A stretch of DNA of 64,000 nucleotides, taken from positions 1-64,000 of the forward strand of contig CAZVYS010000001.1 in NCBI GenBank assembly GCA_964630755.1, in the 5' to 3' direction. The notes under the pieces are model-generated. The model was given only the letters and a program-made list of their open reading frames with translations, ran no database searches and was not told the origin of the DNA. The translations under genes and the position numbers were made by a program. Source of the stretch: CAZVYS01 sp964630755. GTDB taxonomy: Bacteria; Patescibacteriota; Microgenomatia; UBA1400; CG1-02-47-37. This document shows positions 26,016 through 34,501 of the stretch, one piece after another (the stretch's first letter is position 1; each line of letters opens with the position of its first letter).

Positions 26016-26750
26016 ATGGATAAAAAGACAGCTGGTAAGCTAAATCAAATTAATCAAGATTTCTACTTAAAGGTTCAGGAGTATTTTAACAGAACAAGGC
26101 AATATTACTGGCGAGGGTTTGAAAAATTACTTCCCTATTTAGCTAACCTTCAGGGAGACTCCCTAAAGGTTCTTGATGTAGCTTGTGGGAATGGCCGATT
26201 TGGAAAGTTTTTAGCAGAAAAGGAAAGAAAGATTAAATACACAGGAATTGATAATAATCAGTATTTGTTAGATCAGGCTCAAAAAGACTTACCAAAAGCT
26301 AAGTTAATAAAACAGGATATTTTTGACAAATGGCAAGTTAAAGATAAATATGAGGTAATTGTTTTATTGGGTATTTTGCACCACATTCCAGGTTTTGAAA
26401 ATAGAGTAAAAATATTATTAAGAGCTAAAAAGAAATTAAAGAAAAACGGAGTGTTAATTTTTAGTTTATGGAGATTTGATAAGTCAAGAAAATATACCAG
26501 AAGAGTAATTAACTGGGGAGAGTTTAATCAAAATAGTAAGATAAAGATAAATCTAGATGAGCTTGAAAAAGGTGACAAAATAATAGACTGGAAAAGAGGA
26601 GCTACAGCTTATCGATATGTGCATGTAACTTCTAAAATAGAGTTGGCTAAAATGATTGATAGGCTTCAAATGACAAAAACAAAAGAATTTTTAGCTGATG
26701 GTGAGGAGAACAAGGGAAATAAATACGTTATTTTAAAAGCGGCAGCTTAA
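26016..26750 (+). CDS. Trm9/ALKBH8-like SAM methyltransferase
   Basis: Trm9 enzymes methylate cm5U34 to mcm5U34 in tRNA. From the ATG at 26016 the protein has 244 residues. The N-terminus (DFYLKVQEYFNRTRQYYW) resembles the FSQTRYKPWP region of Trm9 and ALKBH8. Motif I is VLDVACGNGRFGKFL, then YTGIDNN, LLGILHHI and the Trm9-like NGVLIFSLW. Later KGDKIIDWKR and RYVHVTSKIELAKMI match the GD..VPW and RYYHVF..EL pattern. A palindromic element adds NLQGDSLKV just before motif I. An upstream in-frame ATG (25983) would overlap elp3 and adds no family sequence. The partner Trm112 is not in the window. Confidence 0.8.
   Translation: MDKKTAGKLNQINQDFYLKVQEYFNRTRQYYWRGFEKLLPYLANLQGDSLKVLDVACGNGRFGKFLAEKERKIKYTGIDNNQYLLDQAQKDLPKAKLIKQDIFDKWQVKDKYEVIVLLGILHHIPGFENRVKILLRAKKKLKKNGVLIFSLWRFDKSRKYTRRVINWGEFNQNSKIKINLDELEKGDKIIDWKRGATAYRYVHVTSKIELAKMIDRLQMTKTKEFLADGEENKGNKYVILKAAA
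26145..26171 (+). repeat. Palindromic element, GGGAGACTCCC subtype, in frame in the Trm9-like gene
   Basis: Arms AACCTTCAGGGA and TCCCTAAAGGTT with loop GAC; one arm mismatch (a G-U pair in RNA). It is read as NLQGDSLKV in the loop before motif I of the methyltransferase. Near-identical peptides arise from the elements in recJ (SLQGDSLKV) and the CCA enzyme (SLQGSSLKV). Confidence 0.8.
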
Positions 26751-27198
26751 ATGGTTTTTGAAGATATTTTTTATAATTATTAATCATATCTAAGTGATCA
26801 AAGGCTATTTCTTTCGAATTTGGTAGATTGTTAAGGTTAAACCATTTAGCTTGTTTAATTTCATGATCAGGCTCTTTAATTTTTTTTAAAGGTTTTAGTA
26901 AATGAACAAAAGAAATGTTTTGACGATCTTCATTTTTTCGATCAGGATTATCAATAATTTGAAATAAATCAATTACTTTGGTTTGATAGCCGGTTTCTTC
27001 AAAAACTTCTCGTTTGGCAGCTTTTTTTACAGTTTCATCTCTTTCAACATAACCACCTGGTAGTGCCCATTTATTTGGCTCTAGATACTTAGAGCCTCGT
27101 TTGACTAATAGAATTTGGTTGTCTTTAGTAACCAAATTATCAACTACTACATGGCGAAGTAAAACTTTGTTCTGGTTTTCAAAATTACAGGTAATCAT
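26728..27198 (-). CDS. Nudix hydrolase
   Basis: The 156-residue protein contains an intact Nudix box, GGYVERDETVKKAAKREVFE followed by ETGY (Gx5Ex7REVxEExGx), after WALP. Nudix enzymes hydrolyse nucleoside diphosphates linked to another group; the overall pattern resembles ADP-ribose pyrophosphatase or MutT-type housecleaning enzymes, but the substrate cannot be set from sequence. It is coupled to the IMPase gene upstream (TAATG overlap) and its end overlaps the methyltransferase by 23 bases tail to tail. Confidence 0.94.
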   Translation of the reverse strand: MITCNFENQNKVLLRHVVVDNLVTKDNQILLVKRGSKYLEPNKWALPGGYVERDETVKKAAKREVFEETGYQTKVIDLFQIIDNPDRKNEDRQNISFVHLLKPLKKIKEPDHEIKQAKWFNLNNLPNSKEIAFDHLDMINNYKKYLQKPFKLPLLK

Positions 27199-27995
27199 TA
27201 ACTAATAATGGGTTTGACAATCTTGATTATTGATTTAGTTAAGTTTTTTGGACCAATAACTAAAGAGTGTTGATAGGATTTAATGTTAGGGTGATTAACA
27301 TCCGGTGGTTTAGAAATAAATTGATAGTAAAGATTGGCTTCTTTGGCAAAGAGAATAATGGCGGCAATATCCCAGATGGCTAGTTTAGTAAAAATAGCAC
27401 AGTCAACTCTATCTAGAACTATATTTATGCCGTTAAAAACACAACTACCAAAATAGCGTGGATAGGGAATTATTTTTTTTAACTTGTTGCTTATTTCGTA
27501 ACGCTCTTTATCAAATGATCCATGGGAATAAACTAGAAATTTTGCAGTTACAGAAGGCTTTGAAAGATGTTTTTGATTATTTAGATACAAACCATGATTT
27601 TTTTTTGCATGAATTAATTCGTTTTGCATGGGAAGTGAGGCAATGGCATAAAGTGGTTGATTTTGATGCCATAAAGCTATCGAGGTGGCAAAAATAGGAA
27701 TAGCTTGAGCAAAATTTGAGGTGCCATCGATTGGGTCGATGATCCAGTTATATTCTTTTACTTTTGGCTTGGTTTCTTCTCCAATAAATCCTGATTCTGG
27801 TAATAATTTAGCTAATTTATTCTTGATCATTTCCTCAACTTGATGGTCAACCTGGGTAACAATAGAAATAGAAGAATTTTTAGATTTTTTGTAAGAAATT
27901 TCTAGCTCAGTGTTAAATTTTTCAAGAATTAGTTTGTTGGTTTTTTTTAATAACGAGCAAAGTTCTTGATGAATGTGGTTTAAATCTGGTTTCAT
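27198..27995 (-). CDS. Inositol monophosphatase-family phosphatase
   Basis: The 265-residue protein has the metal-binding motifs of the IMPase/SuhB/CysQ family: GFIGEETK (the Glu-Glu motif), WIIDPIDGTSNFAQ (DPIDGTxNF) and the C-terminal IWDIAAIILFAKEA (W-D-x-A-A). Substrates in the family include inositol phosphates, PAP, fructose-bisphosphate and NADP. On the minus strand TATCAT lies 6 bases before the ATG, so the IMPase-Nudix transcript may be leaderless. Confidence 0.93.
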   Translation of the reverse strand: MKPDLNHIHQELCSLLKKTNKLILEKFNTELEISYKKSKNSSISIVTQVDHQVEEMIKNKLAKLLPESGFIGEETKPKVKEYNWIIDPIDGTSNFAQAIPIFATSIALWHQNQPLYAIASLPMQNELIHAKKNHGLYLNNQKHLSKPSVTAKFLVYSHGSFDKERYEISNKLKKIIPYPRYFGSCVFNGINIVLDRVDCAIFTKLAIWDIAAIILFAKEANLYYQFISKPPDVNHPNIKSYQHSLVIGPKNLTKSIIKIVKPIIS

Positions 27996-28012
27996 TTAGT
28001 TATGATATCACA

Positions 28013-29149
28013 CTATAATTTAATAGTTTCAGCTTGCAAGGTAATTTTGTTAATAACTTTGTCTATTGGATAATCTGATTCAATTTGTTTAACTTTTTCT
28101 AAGTTAGCTCTCGTGGCTGGTTTTTTACTCACTAAACTACAACAATCTTTGTAGGGTTTAATTGCTTGTTTTTCTAGGTCAATATTCTTAACTAAGTTAA
28201 TAATATCTTTTTTATCCATACCGATAAGGGGCCTAAAGATAGGGATGCCAACAGATTCATCAACAGCAACAATGTTTTCCATGGTTTGGGAAGCCACTTG
28301 ACCTAAAGAATCACCTAAAACTAAAGCCTGGTAGCCGTGTTTCTTGGCTAGGTTCTCCCCGACTTTAACCATCAGACGTCTAAAAACAACTAGTTCTTGT
28401 TTTTGGAGCTTAGAATCAATTTCTAAAGCTGTTATTTGAAATGGAGTGTATGAAGATAAAAATAGCTTTTGAGATTGAGTGTAACTTGACAGTTTATCAA
28501 CAATGGATTTTATTTTTGAGTTTAAAACTTTTTTTTGATCGGCAAAGACATGAAAGTGTAAATAATCGACCTTGGCTCCCCTTTTGGACATTAAATAACT
28601 TGAGGCAATTGAGTCAAAACCACCAGATAACAAAGATAAGACTTTACCAGAGGTGCCAACTGGCAGGCCACCGGATCCAGAAATCTTTTTTGTGTACAAG
28701 TGAGTGAAATTTTTGTTAATTATGATAAAAATTTGAGTTTGAGGATTTTTTAGATTAACTTTTGATTTGGTTGCTTTTCTGACTGCCTCTCCTACCTTAA
28801 TGGCTACATCTTGACTATTAAATGAAATGGTTTTATCAGCTCGTGTAACGCGAAGAGCAAAGCTTTTTGGTTTTGAAGCTAATTTTATAGCTTGCCTTGA
28901 AATTTCTTTTAAATTGGTTTTAGTTTCTTTTATATGAGCAAACCAGGCAATGCCAAATACATTTTGAAGTTTATTTATGCTTTGATTAATTAAACTAGAT
29001 TTCACCTCTATAAATAACTGTTTTCTTCCCAGAGTGACAATAACTGGATTAATAGTCTGTTTAATGTTTCTGATAAGCTGATGTTCGAAGTCTTTTCGGT
29101 TGTGGCCTTTGAGACCAATTTCTGCGTACCGAACGAGAATTTTTGCCAT
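28013..29149 (-). CDS. thiI: tRNA 4-thiouridine synthase ThiI (no rhodanese domain)
   Basis: ThiI adenylates and thiolates U8 of tRNA. The 378-residue protein has an N-terminal ferredoxin-like/THUMP region (ILVRYAEIGLKGHNRKDFE at the start; THUMP about 55-160) and the PP-loop pyrophosphatase domain with the ATP motif SGGFDSIASSYLMSKRGAKV. It ends near residue 378, so the C-terminal rhodanese domain of E. coli ThiI is missing, as in many bacteria and archaea where the sulfur is delivered differently. It is divergent from the tRNA-Gln gene, whose position 8 is a T. Confidence 0.95.
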   Translation of the reverse strand: MAKILVRYAEIGLKGHNRKDFEHQLIRNIKQTINPVIVTLGRKQLFIEVKSSLINQSINKLQNVFGIAWFAHIKETKTNLKEISRQAIKLASKPKSFALRVTRADKTISFNSQDVAIKVGEAVRKATKSKVNLKNPQTQIFIIINKNFTHLYTKKISGSGGLPVGTSGKVLSLLSGGFDSIASSYLMSKRGAKVDYLHFHVFADQKKVLNSKIKSIVDKLSSYTQSQKLFLSSYTPFQITALEIDSKLQKQELVVFRRLMVKVGENLAKKHGYQALVLGDSLGQVASQTMENIVAVDESVGIPIFRPLIGMDKKDIINLVKNIDLEKQAIKPYKDCCSLVSKKPATRANLEKVKQIESDYPIDKVINKITLQAETIKL

Positions 29150-29161
29150 ATAAGGGTATTT

Positions 29162-29167
29162 TATAAT
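29162..29167 (+). promoter_or_regulatory. -10 box of tRNA-Gln
   Basis: TATAAT, 14 bases before the first base of the tRNA. No good -35 is visible at the right spacing. The start of divergent thiI is only 12 bases upstream. Confidence 0.5.
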
Positions 29168-29181
29168 AAAATAGACAATAA

Positions 29182-29252
29182 TGCCGGATAGTAAAATGGC
29201 ATTACAATTGGTTCTGGACCAATTATTCTAGGTTCGAGTCCTAGTCCGGCAA
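29182..29252 (+). tRNA. tRNA-Gln (CTG anticodon)
   Basis: A full cloverleaf can be folded: acceptor stem TGCCGGA with TCCGGCA, D stem GTAA/TTAC, anticodon stem ATTGG/CCAAT with loop TTCTGGA (anticodon CTG, 29214-29216), T stem CTAGG/CCTAG with loop TTCGAGT, and discriminator A at 29252. The 3' CCA is not encoded, consistent with the CCA-adding enzyme at 47560. The anticodon reads CAG. Position 8 is T, the target of ThiI. Confidence 0.97.
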
Positions 29253-29265
29253 CAGATCAGAAAAG

Positions 29266-30423
29266 TTATTTAAGTTGTTTTTTGGTGTAGATCCAGATTC
29301 CGCCCAGGCCTGAAAGCAAAGCTATAAGGCTAACAAAGGCTCCGACTCCAGGAATAAGTTTTAGAAGATAAAGAGCTAGTAAGCCTAAAGAGAAAGTGAC
29401 TTGAGGGCTGACTTTTTTCCAGTTTAAATACTTATCAAGAGTGAGGCCAATGGCCATGGCAGTAAATAATTTAGCTAAGCTAAGCTCAATAATAAACACC
29501 ATTGCTAAAATGGCGGCTAAAGGAAAACCTACTCCAGTAATGGCTAATAGCATTAACGCAGGAAAGGTTAATATGACTAAAACTAGTCCCCAACCAAGAC
29601 TTGATAGAAATTTTGATTTAATGTTACCGGCAATAGCTAGGGTTGGTTTTTTTAGTAACCAAAGTAAGACTAAGCCAACAATCAAACTAGAGAAAAAAGA
29701 TATTACCTTAAATGCATACTTAGCATTAGACAAATTCTTGTTAAGATTCATTTTGAATTGCTTGTTATTCCATTCGTTTGACTTTGGAGTATGGCGTTTT
29801 GTTTCACCTAAAATAACAGCCTGATCATCGATCTGAAGATCTTTTTCGGTAGCGTAGGTTAGGTTGCCATTAATAACTGTTTTGGGGCCAAAACTTACAT
29901 CTTCACCACCAATATAGGCTTCGCCGCCAACTGGAGCGTTGTGTTTAAAGTTACCGGCACCAACCATAAGGTTTCTTAAGACTGGAGCTTGATTATCAAG
30001 CATTCCTGTGCCTGCCAGTAGAGAACCATTTATCTTAGATTGATCATCAACTTTAATAGAACCTGCGCCTACAAGCATGCCGTCACCAATAGTAGAATCT
30101 GTAACAGTTAAATCACCTGCACCAACGACTAAATCATCACCAATTTGACCGTTAATATAGACTTTTCCAGAACCAACGATTAGATCGCCGGTAATGCTGC
30201 CAGAAAAATTAACAACGCCGGCACCAACATAAACATCGCCATCAATAGTGCCAAAGATGTCGACTGTGTCGGCGGCAAGAAATAGATCGTCGGTGATAAC
30301 CTCAGATTTTTCGATAACAATGCTGCCTTCGCCTTCTTTTTTAAGAATAACTTTTGCCTGAGTAGTAGAGGCAAAAATAAATAGACTGATAAATAGAATA
30401 AGAATAATTTTTAGTTTTTTCAT
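29266..30423 (-). CDS. Bactofilin-like beta-helix membrane protein
   Basis: From the ATG at 30423 (after an in-frame upstream start that adds nothing recognisable) the 385-residue protein has a signal peptide and then a repetitive beta-solenoid-like segment (about 45-200). This carries the repeated pattern G-x-V/I-G-A-G of polymer-forming bactofilin-like domains (GDVYVGAGVVNFSGSITGDL is typical). Three to five C-terminal membrane helices follow (about 240-385). The extracytoplasmic half may form a surface or scaffold structure. It ends 13 bases from the tRNA-Gln on the opposite strand. Confidence 0.82.
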   Translation of the reverse strand: MKKLKIILILFISLFIFASTTQAKVILKKEGEGSIVIEKSEVITDDLFLAADTVDIFGTIDGDVYVGAGVVNFSGSITGDLIVGSGKVYINGQIGDDLVVGAGDLTVTDSTIGDGMLVGAGSIKVDDQSKINGSLLAGTGMLDNQAPVLRNLMVGAGNFKHNAPVGGEAYIGGEDVSFGPKTVINGNLTYATEKDLQIDDQAVILGETKRHTPKSNEWNNKQFKMNLNKNLSNAKYAFKVISFFSSLIVGLVLLWLLKKPTLAIAGNIKSKFLSSLGWGLVLVILTFPALMLLAITGVGFPLAAILAMVFIIELSLAKLFTAMAIGLTLDKYLNWKKVSPQVTFSLGLLALYLLKLIPGVGAFVSLIALLSGLGGIWIYTKKQLK

Positions 30424-30485
30424 ATAGATAAAATATACTCTATTTTCCAAAGAATTTATAGATCTAGATATGATAATATCAACAT

Positions 30486-32270
30486 ATGAAGGAAATACGA
30501 AATATTCTATTGCAGATTCCTAAATTTAAGCGTCGATTCGCAATGTTTGTGGTGGCAGTGATTATTGCTCAAGGAGTGGCAATTCAATTAATTCCCTTGG
30601 TTGACAGAGAAATAACTAGTTTAGTGGAAAAAGCCATAAAAGGTGAGGTGATTCCAGTTTCAAGTTTTTACCCCTATGCATTAATCGTGGCACTAGCTTA
30701 CCTAGTATTTCGCATATTTAATCGAATTTCTTACACTTTGACTAGTATTTTAAGAGAAGAGGTTTGGAATCATACTTTTAGAACTGGATTTGCCAAGGTT
30801 TTGTTTCATGACCTTGAATATATTACAGCTGATCGATCAGGAGGGCTTTTAAGTAAACTTGAACGAGCTTCGACTAGTTTTGCTAATTTATTTACCGAAT
30901 CGGCGGCGGCTCTTTTTCGGAATCTTTCAAAGGCATTTGCTTCATTAATTATTATTTTTAGTATTTCATGGGAAATAGGCTTGGGTGTCTTGGGAACTAT
31001 GATTACTTATTATATTGTTTACTGGTTTAGGTTTAAGCTTGATATTCCATATGCTGAAAAAAGAGACAAATTTGCTGATGATGAGTTTAGTCGAGTATGG
31101 GAGGTTATTCCTCAATCAAAAATCAGTAAGATTTTTACAAATGAAAAGAAAGAAATTAAAAATATTGCTTGGATTGGAGATGAGATTATTAAGATTATTA
31201 AAAAACGTGAACTTTTGTGGTCATATGCCAATATAGCTGAGTATCCGTTAGTAACTATTCCAACTATTGTTATTAAACTTTGGGCGGCTTGGATGGCTAT
31301 TAACGGCAGATTTGGCATTCCGACTTTTGTGCTTCTTTATTCGATGATTTCAATAGTTCAAGAGCCAATGTGGGTAATTAACTGGTTTATGTGGGAGATG
31401 CAAGATACTTTTAATAGAGCAAAAAAGTATCTGAAGATTCTTCGCTCAAAAGAAAAAGTTCTAGATCCAGTCAAGCCTGAACGAATAGCTAATCCTTTTG
31501 GAGATATAAAATTTGAACAGGTCAGCTTTAGCTATTCTCAGGGCCAAAAAAATGTTTTTAAGAAGATAAATCTTAACTTTTCAGGTAAACAATTTACAGC
31601 CTTAGTGGGAAAATCTGGAGCAGGAAAATCGACGATTACCAACATGATCTGTCGTTTCTTTGACGTTTCCGAAGGCAAGATAACTATTAGCGGACAGGAT
31701 ATTCGTAAGTTGGCTAAAAAAGATTTACGATCACATATTGGTTTTGTGACCCAAGAGTCCTTTGTTTTCTCTGGGACTGTGGCAGAAAACCTTCGATATG
31801 CAAAAGTTGATGCAACTGATGATGAAATTATGACTGCTATTAAGAAAGCTTATGCGTGGGAATTTATTAAGAACTTTAAAAAAGGCATTCAGACCGAAAT
31901 TGGAGAACGGGGAATAAAACTGTCAGGAGGACAACGTCAACGCTTGTCCATTGCTCGAACTATACTAAAAAATCCATCGATACTTATCTTAGATGAAGCG
32001 ACCAACTCTCTTGATTCTGAGTCTGAGATGGCTGTGCAGCAAGCTCTTGAAAATTTTATGAAAGATCGAACAGTGATTGTGGTGGCGCATCGTTTGTCTA
32101 CTGTGCAAAATGCCGATAAGATTTATTTAATTGATGATGGTCAAGTTCAAGAAGAAGGCAACCATCAAGAACTTCTGAAGAAAAACGGAGTTTATAAAAT
32201 GTTGTATGAAATTCAATCTGGTGGTTTTGAGAAAAATCGCAAGATTATGCAAGAGTATGAACTTTTATGA
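30486..32270 (+). CDS. ABC exporter (fused membrane and ATPase domains)
   Basis: The 594-residue half-transporter has six membrane helices (about residues 15-330) and an ATPase domain with Walker A GKSGAGKST, Q-loop VTQES, signature LSGGQRQRLSIART, Walker B ILILDEATNSLD and H-loop VVAHRLST. It resembles MsbA/LmrA-type homodimeric exporters of lipids, peptides or drugs. The -10-like GATAAT lies about 10 bases before the ATG. Its last 4 bases overlap the next gene, so it is coupled with a kinase-like gene. Confidence 0.93.
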   Translation: MKEIRNILLQIPKFKRRFAMFVVAVIIAQGVAIQLIPLVDREITSLVEKAIKGEVIPVSSFYPYALIVALAYLVFRIFNRISYTLTSILREEVWNHTFRTGFAKVLFHDLEYITADRSGGLLSKLERASTSFANLFTESAAALFRNLSKAFASLIIIFSISWEIGLGVLGTMITYYIVYWFRFKLDIPYAEKRDKFADDEFSRVWEVIPQSKISKIFTNEKKEIKNIAWIGDEIIKIIKKRELLWSYANIAEYPLVTIPTIVIKLWAAWMAINGRFGIPTFVLLYSMISIVQEPMWVINWFMWEMQDTFNRAKKYLKILRSKEKVLDPVKPERIANPFGDIKFEQVSFSYSQGQKNVFKKINLNFSGKQFTALVGKSGAGKSTITNMICRFFDVSEGKITISGQDIRKLAKKDLRSHIGFVTQESFVFSGTVAENLRYAKVDATDDEIMTAIKKAYAWEFIKNFKKGIQTEIGERGIKLSGGQRQRLSIARTILKNPSILILDEATNSLDSESEMAVQQALENFMKDRTVIVVAHRLSTVQNADKIYLIDDGQVQEEGNHQELLKKNGVYKMLYEIQSGGFEKNRKIMQEYELL

Positions 32271-33367
32271 TAAAACTTGATCTTTCTGATCGAACAAATA
32301 TGTTTTACTGGCAGACTAATCGTCGGATTTCTGCCAAAGTGATGAAAGAAATATTTTTAGATCGATCTAAAAGCTTTGATAAATCAGTAATAAAACCAGC
32401 AGTTGAGTATGGAATGCAAAAGGCTGGAAAAAGTAAAAAAGAATCAAAAGTTGTAGAAATTGGAGATTTAATAACAGATGGTTTGGTAAACAATGTATTA
32501 AGAGTAAGAATTGCCGATGAAACTGAAGTGATTTTTCGAATGCATCCAAAAGGAGTTAAAAACGGATACTTCTGGGCAGAAAGTGTAGCGGCTTTTAAGG
32601 CTATAGAAAAAGGGGTGTCAACATATACTACTTATATTATTGTTGATGACAGAGAAAAGTTTGATTTTGATTTTATGATCATGGAAGCTTTACCAGGTGA
32701 AACAATGAGAAATTTTACAAAATCAGGAGAAATTGAGTATCAGTGGGAAGAACAGTTAATTAGACAAACAGGGAAATATTTAGGCTTGATTCATCAAGTG
32801 AAACCAAAGGGTTTTGGATTTTTTGATAATCAAGTGGCTAAAAAAGAACAAATATTGAAAGGGCAGTATAAAACTTTTAAAGAACATATCTTTGCAGCCT
32901 TAGATAATGATCTTGATAACTTAGAAAAGTTTAAAACTATTAAAAAAGGCCAAAAGAAAAAAATAAAAAAACTATTTGAAGATGGTAAAGATTTAATGAA
33001 TTGTAAGTCACCTGTCTTAATCCATAATGACGTAGCTGACTGGAATACTTTATCTAATGGCAAAAAAGTAACAGGTATTATTGACTGGGATGAAAGTGTA
33101 TCTGGAGACCCGGTGATGGATTTTTCTGCTTATAGTTTGTTTTTTGGAGAACCTAGAATGAGTTGGTTTAAAGAAGGGTATAAGGAAACTAATGACATAC
33201 CAGATAACTTTGAAGATAAATTCCAGCTGTTTAAATTAAGGTATTTGGTATCAAAGCTTTGGTTAAGGGTAAGTATGGCTTCTGTTCATGATTCACCAGG
33301 ACTTCAGCGAAATATTAAACGTGGCTTTGAAGCTTTAGAGGAAGTATTTACTTATTTTAAGGTTTAG
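32267..33367 (+). CDS. Aminoglycoside phosphotransferase (APH)-fold kinase-like protein
   Basis: The 366-residue protein contains the APH/choline kinase catalytic motifs VLIHNDVADWNTL (Brenner motif, HxDxxxxN) and IIDWDESVSGDP (metal-binding DWD). A nucleotide-binding N-lobe lies between about residues 60 and 140 (MIMEALPGETM at the hinge). The family phosphorylates small alcohols, including antibiotics, choline, homoserine and fructosamines. The exporter upstream hints at a small-molecule link, but the substrate is unknown. Confidence 0.85.
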   Translation: MIKLDLSDRTNMFYWQTNRRISAKVMKEIFLDRSKSFDKSVIKPAVEYGMQKAGKSKKESKVVEIGDLITDGLVNNVLRVRIADETEVIFRMHPKGVKNGYFWAESVAAFKAIEKGVSTYTTYIIVDDREKFDFDFMIMEALPGETMRNFTKSGEIEYQWEEQLIRQTGKYLGLIHQVKPKGFGFFDNQVAKKEQILKGQYKTFKEHIFAALDNDLDNLEKFKTIKKGQKKKIKKLFEDGKDLMNCKSPVLIHNDVADWNTLSNGKKVTGIIDWDESVSGDPVMDFSAYSLFFGEPRMSWFKEGYKETNDIPDNFEDKFQLFKLRYLVSKLWLRVSMASVHDSPGLQRNIKRGFEALEEVFTYFKV

Positions 33368-33373
33368 AGTGTC

Positions 33374-33877
33374 ATGAAAAATAACTATTCATTGTGGGTA
33401 GTGCCACCTACAAAGATTAAGCAACAACTAGAAACTGTTATAAATCAGTTGAGTAATGAGTATAATGCGCCCAGATTTGAAGCTCATATGACAATTTTAG
33501 GAGGATTTGATGAAGAAGAAAAAGAAATGCTTAATAAAGCGCGGCAAATAGCTAAAAAAATAAAACCATTTGTATTGAGCCTAGATAAAGTTTCTTGCAG
33601 TACAACCTATGTTCAAAATGTTTTAGTTAGAGTAACCGTAACCAAAGAAGTACTTGAAGCTAACATGGTGGCAAAAAAAGTAATGAAAAAAGAAAATGAC
33701 ATGTTTATGCCGCATATTAGCCTAATGTATGGGGATCATACTATGAAAGAAAGAGCTGAGATTGCTTTAAAAATTAATCTACCCAGAGAGATATCATTTG
33801 ATGTAAGCAAACTGGTGGTAATGGAAACTGGAGCTAATATTGAAAAATGGAAGTGTTTAGACGAGATTTCATTCTGA
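33374..33877 (+). CDS. 2H phosphoesterase (cyclic phosphodiesterase / 2'-5' RNA ligase-like)
   Basis: The 167-residue protein has the two catalytic His motifs of the 2H superfamily, HMTILGG (HxT) near residue 38 and HISLMYG (HxS) near residue 115. Spacing and the plant-CPDase-like ending suggest a cyclic phosphodiesterase, acting on 2',3'-cyclic phosphates or ADP-ribose cyclic phosphate left from RNA processing. It is 6 bases after the kinase-like gene. Its stop codon lies in the palindrome 33875-33895. Confidence 0.86.
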   Translation: MKNNYSLWVVPPTKIKQQLETVINQLSNEYNAPRFEAHMTILGGFDEEEKEMLNKARQIAKKIKPFVLSLDKVSCSTTYVQNVLVRVTVTKEVLEANMVAKKVMKKENDMFMPHISLMYGDHTMKERAEIALKINLPREISFDVSKLVVMETGANIEKWKCLDEISF

Positions 33878-33895
33878 CAAGGCCGGGCCTTGTCA
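33875..33895. terminator. Palindromic element acting as a likely bidirectional terminator
   Basis: Perfect 21-bp palindrome: arms TGACAAGGCC and GGCCTTGTCA around one G. It contains the stop codon of the 2H gene and lies 1 base from the stop codon of the convergent gene. The CAAGGCC...GGCCTTG core matches the in-frame element in secA, so it looks like a family member placed where it can work as a hairpin; T-runs are short (TTTAATTA) on the plus side. Confidence 0.65.
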
Positions 33896-33896
33896 T

Positions 33897-34475
33897 TTAA
33901 TTAGGGATGCAGTTTGGCCAAATGTAGGCTTGGTTAATCGATAAAACATAGGCAGCTGTTCTAGCTGATTCTTTGGCGTTGAAGCGTAAATCTGGGTTTA
34001 TGTCTTTATTCATCAAGTTTCTGTAGTGGATCCAAGTGTTGGGAGAAAACTGAAACAAACCAGCATAAGATAAATGCTGAGAACTTGGGTTAAAATCAGA
34101 TTCACAGACTGCAATGTGACGAAAAATATGAAGGTCAATATTGTATTCTTTTGCGTATTTTTCAAAAAAACCATGAATTTCTTCGGAGGTGAACTCAGGT
34201 TGCGGAGATGGACTGGGCCCGGCATTCGCCGGGTAAAGTTTTTTAATATTCTCAGTAGTTTCAGGGGTATTCACCCCTGAGTTATTACTAGTAGTTTTTT
34301 GGACTTTTGGAGAAGGTATGGGTGATGGAGCGGGAAAGTATGATAAGTCAGGAGTGAAGGTAGAAACAGGGTCTAGAAATTCTTGATTTTCTAATAAATT
34401 TTGCTGACTAATAATAACTAAGGGAATAATTACAAAAATAACAAGCTTGAACCAAGATAATGGTTTTTTTAACAT
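33897..34475 (-). CDS. Membrane-anchored lysozyme-like/SLT transglycosylase domain protein
   Basis: The 192-residue protein has an N-terminal anchor (about 8-26) and a Pro/Ser/Thr-rich linker (about 40-100). A C-terminal lysozyme-like domain follows: EYNIDLHIFRHIAVCESDFN (catalytic Glu in the ES-like motif) followed by YAGLFQFSPNTW and ARTAAYVLS. It ends INQAYIWPNCIPN. The fold suggests a short transglycosylase acting on peptidoglycan. Two perfect palindromes (34218-34233 and 34261-34280), each with an ATTC loop, are translated in the linker. Confidence 0.82.
   Translation of the reverse strand: MLKKPLSWFKLVIFVIIPLVIISQQNLLENQEFLDPVSTFTPDLSYFPAPSPIPSPKVQKTTSNNSGVNTPETTENIKKLYPANAGPSPSPQPEFTSEEIHGFFEKYAKEYNIDLHIFRHIAVCESDFNPSSQHLSYAGLFQFSPNTWIHYRNLMNKDINPDLRFNAKESARTAAYVLSINQAYIWPNCIPN
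34218..34233. repeat. Palindrome with ATTC loop, in frame in the lysozyme-like gene
   Basis: Arms CCCGGC and GCCGGG with loop ATTC; read on the minus strand as PANAG in the Pro-rich linker. It shares its loop with the palindrome 27 bases away. Confidence 0.6.
34261..34280. repeat. Second palindrome with ATTC loop, in frame in the lysozyme-like gene
   Basis: Arms TCAGGGGT and ACCCCTGA with loop ATTC, perfect over 8 bp; read on the minus strand within NSGVNTPE of the linker. Confidence 0.6.
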
Positions 34476-34501
34476 ATTTTACAAAGAGCAGAGATTATCC
34501 C

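Noticed and set aside
30180..30374. Minus-strand small open frame inside the bactofilin-like gene
   Set aside because: It lies wholly inside the larger gene in another frame with no family match.
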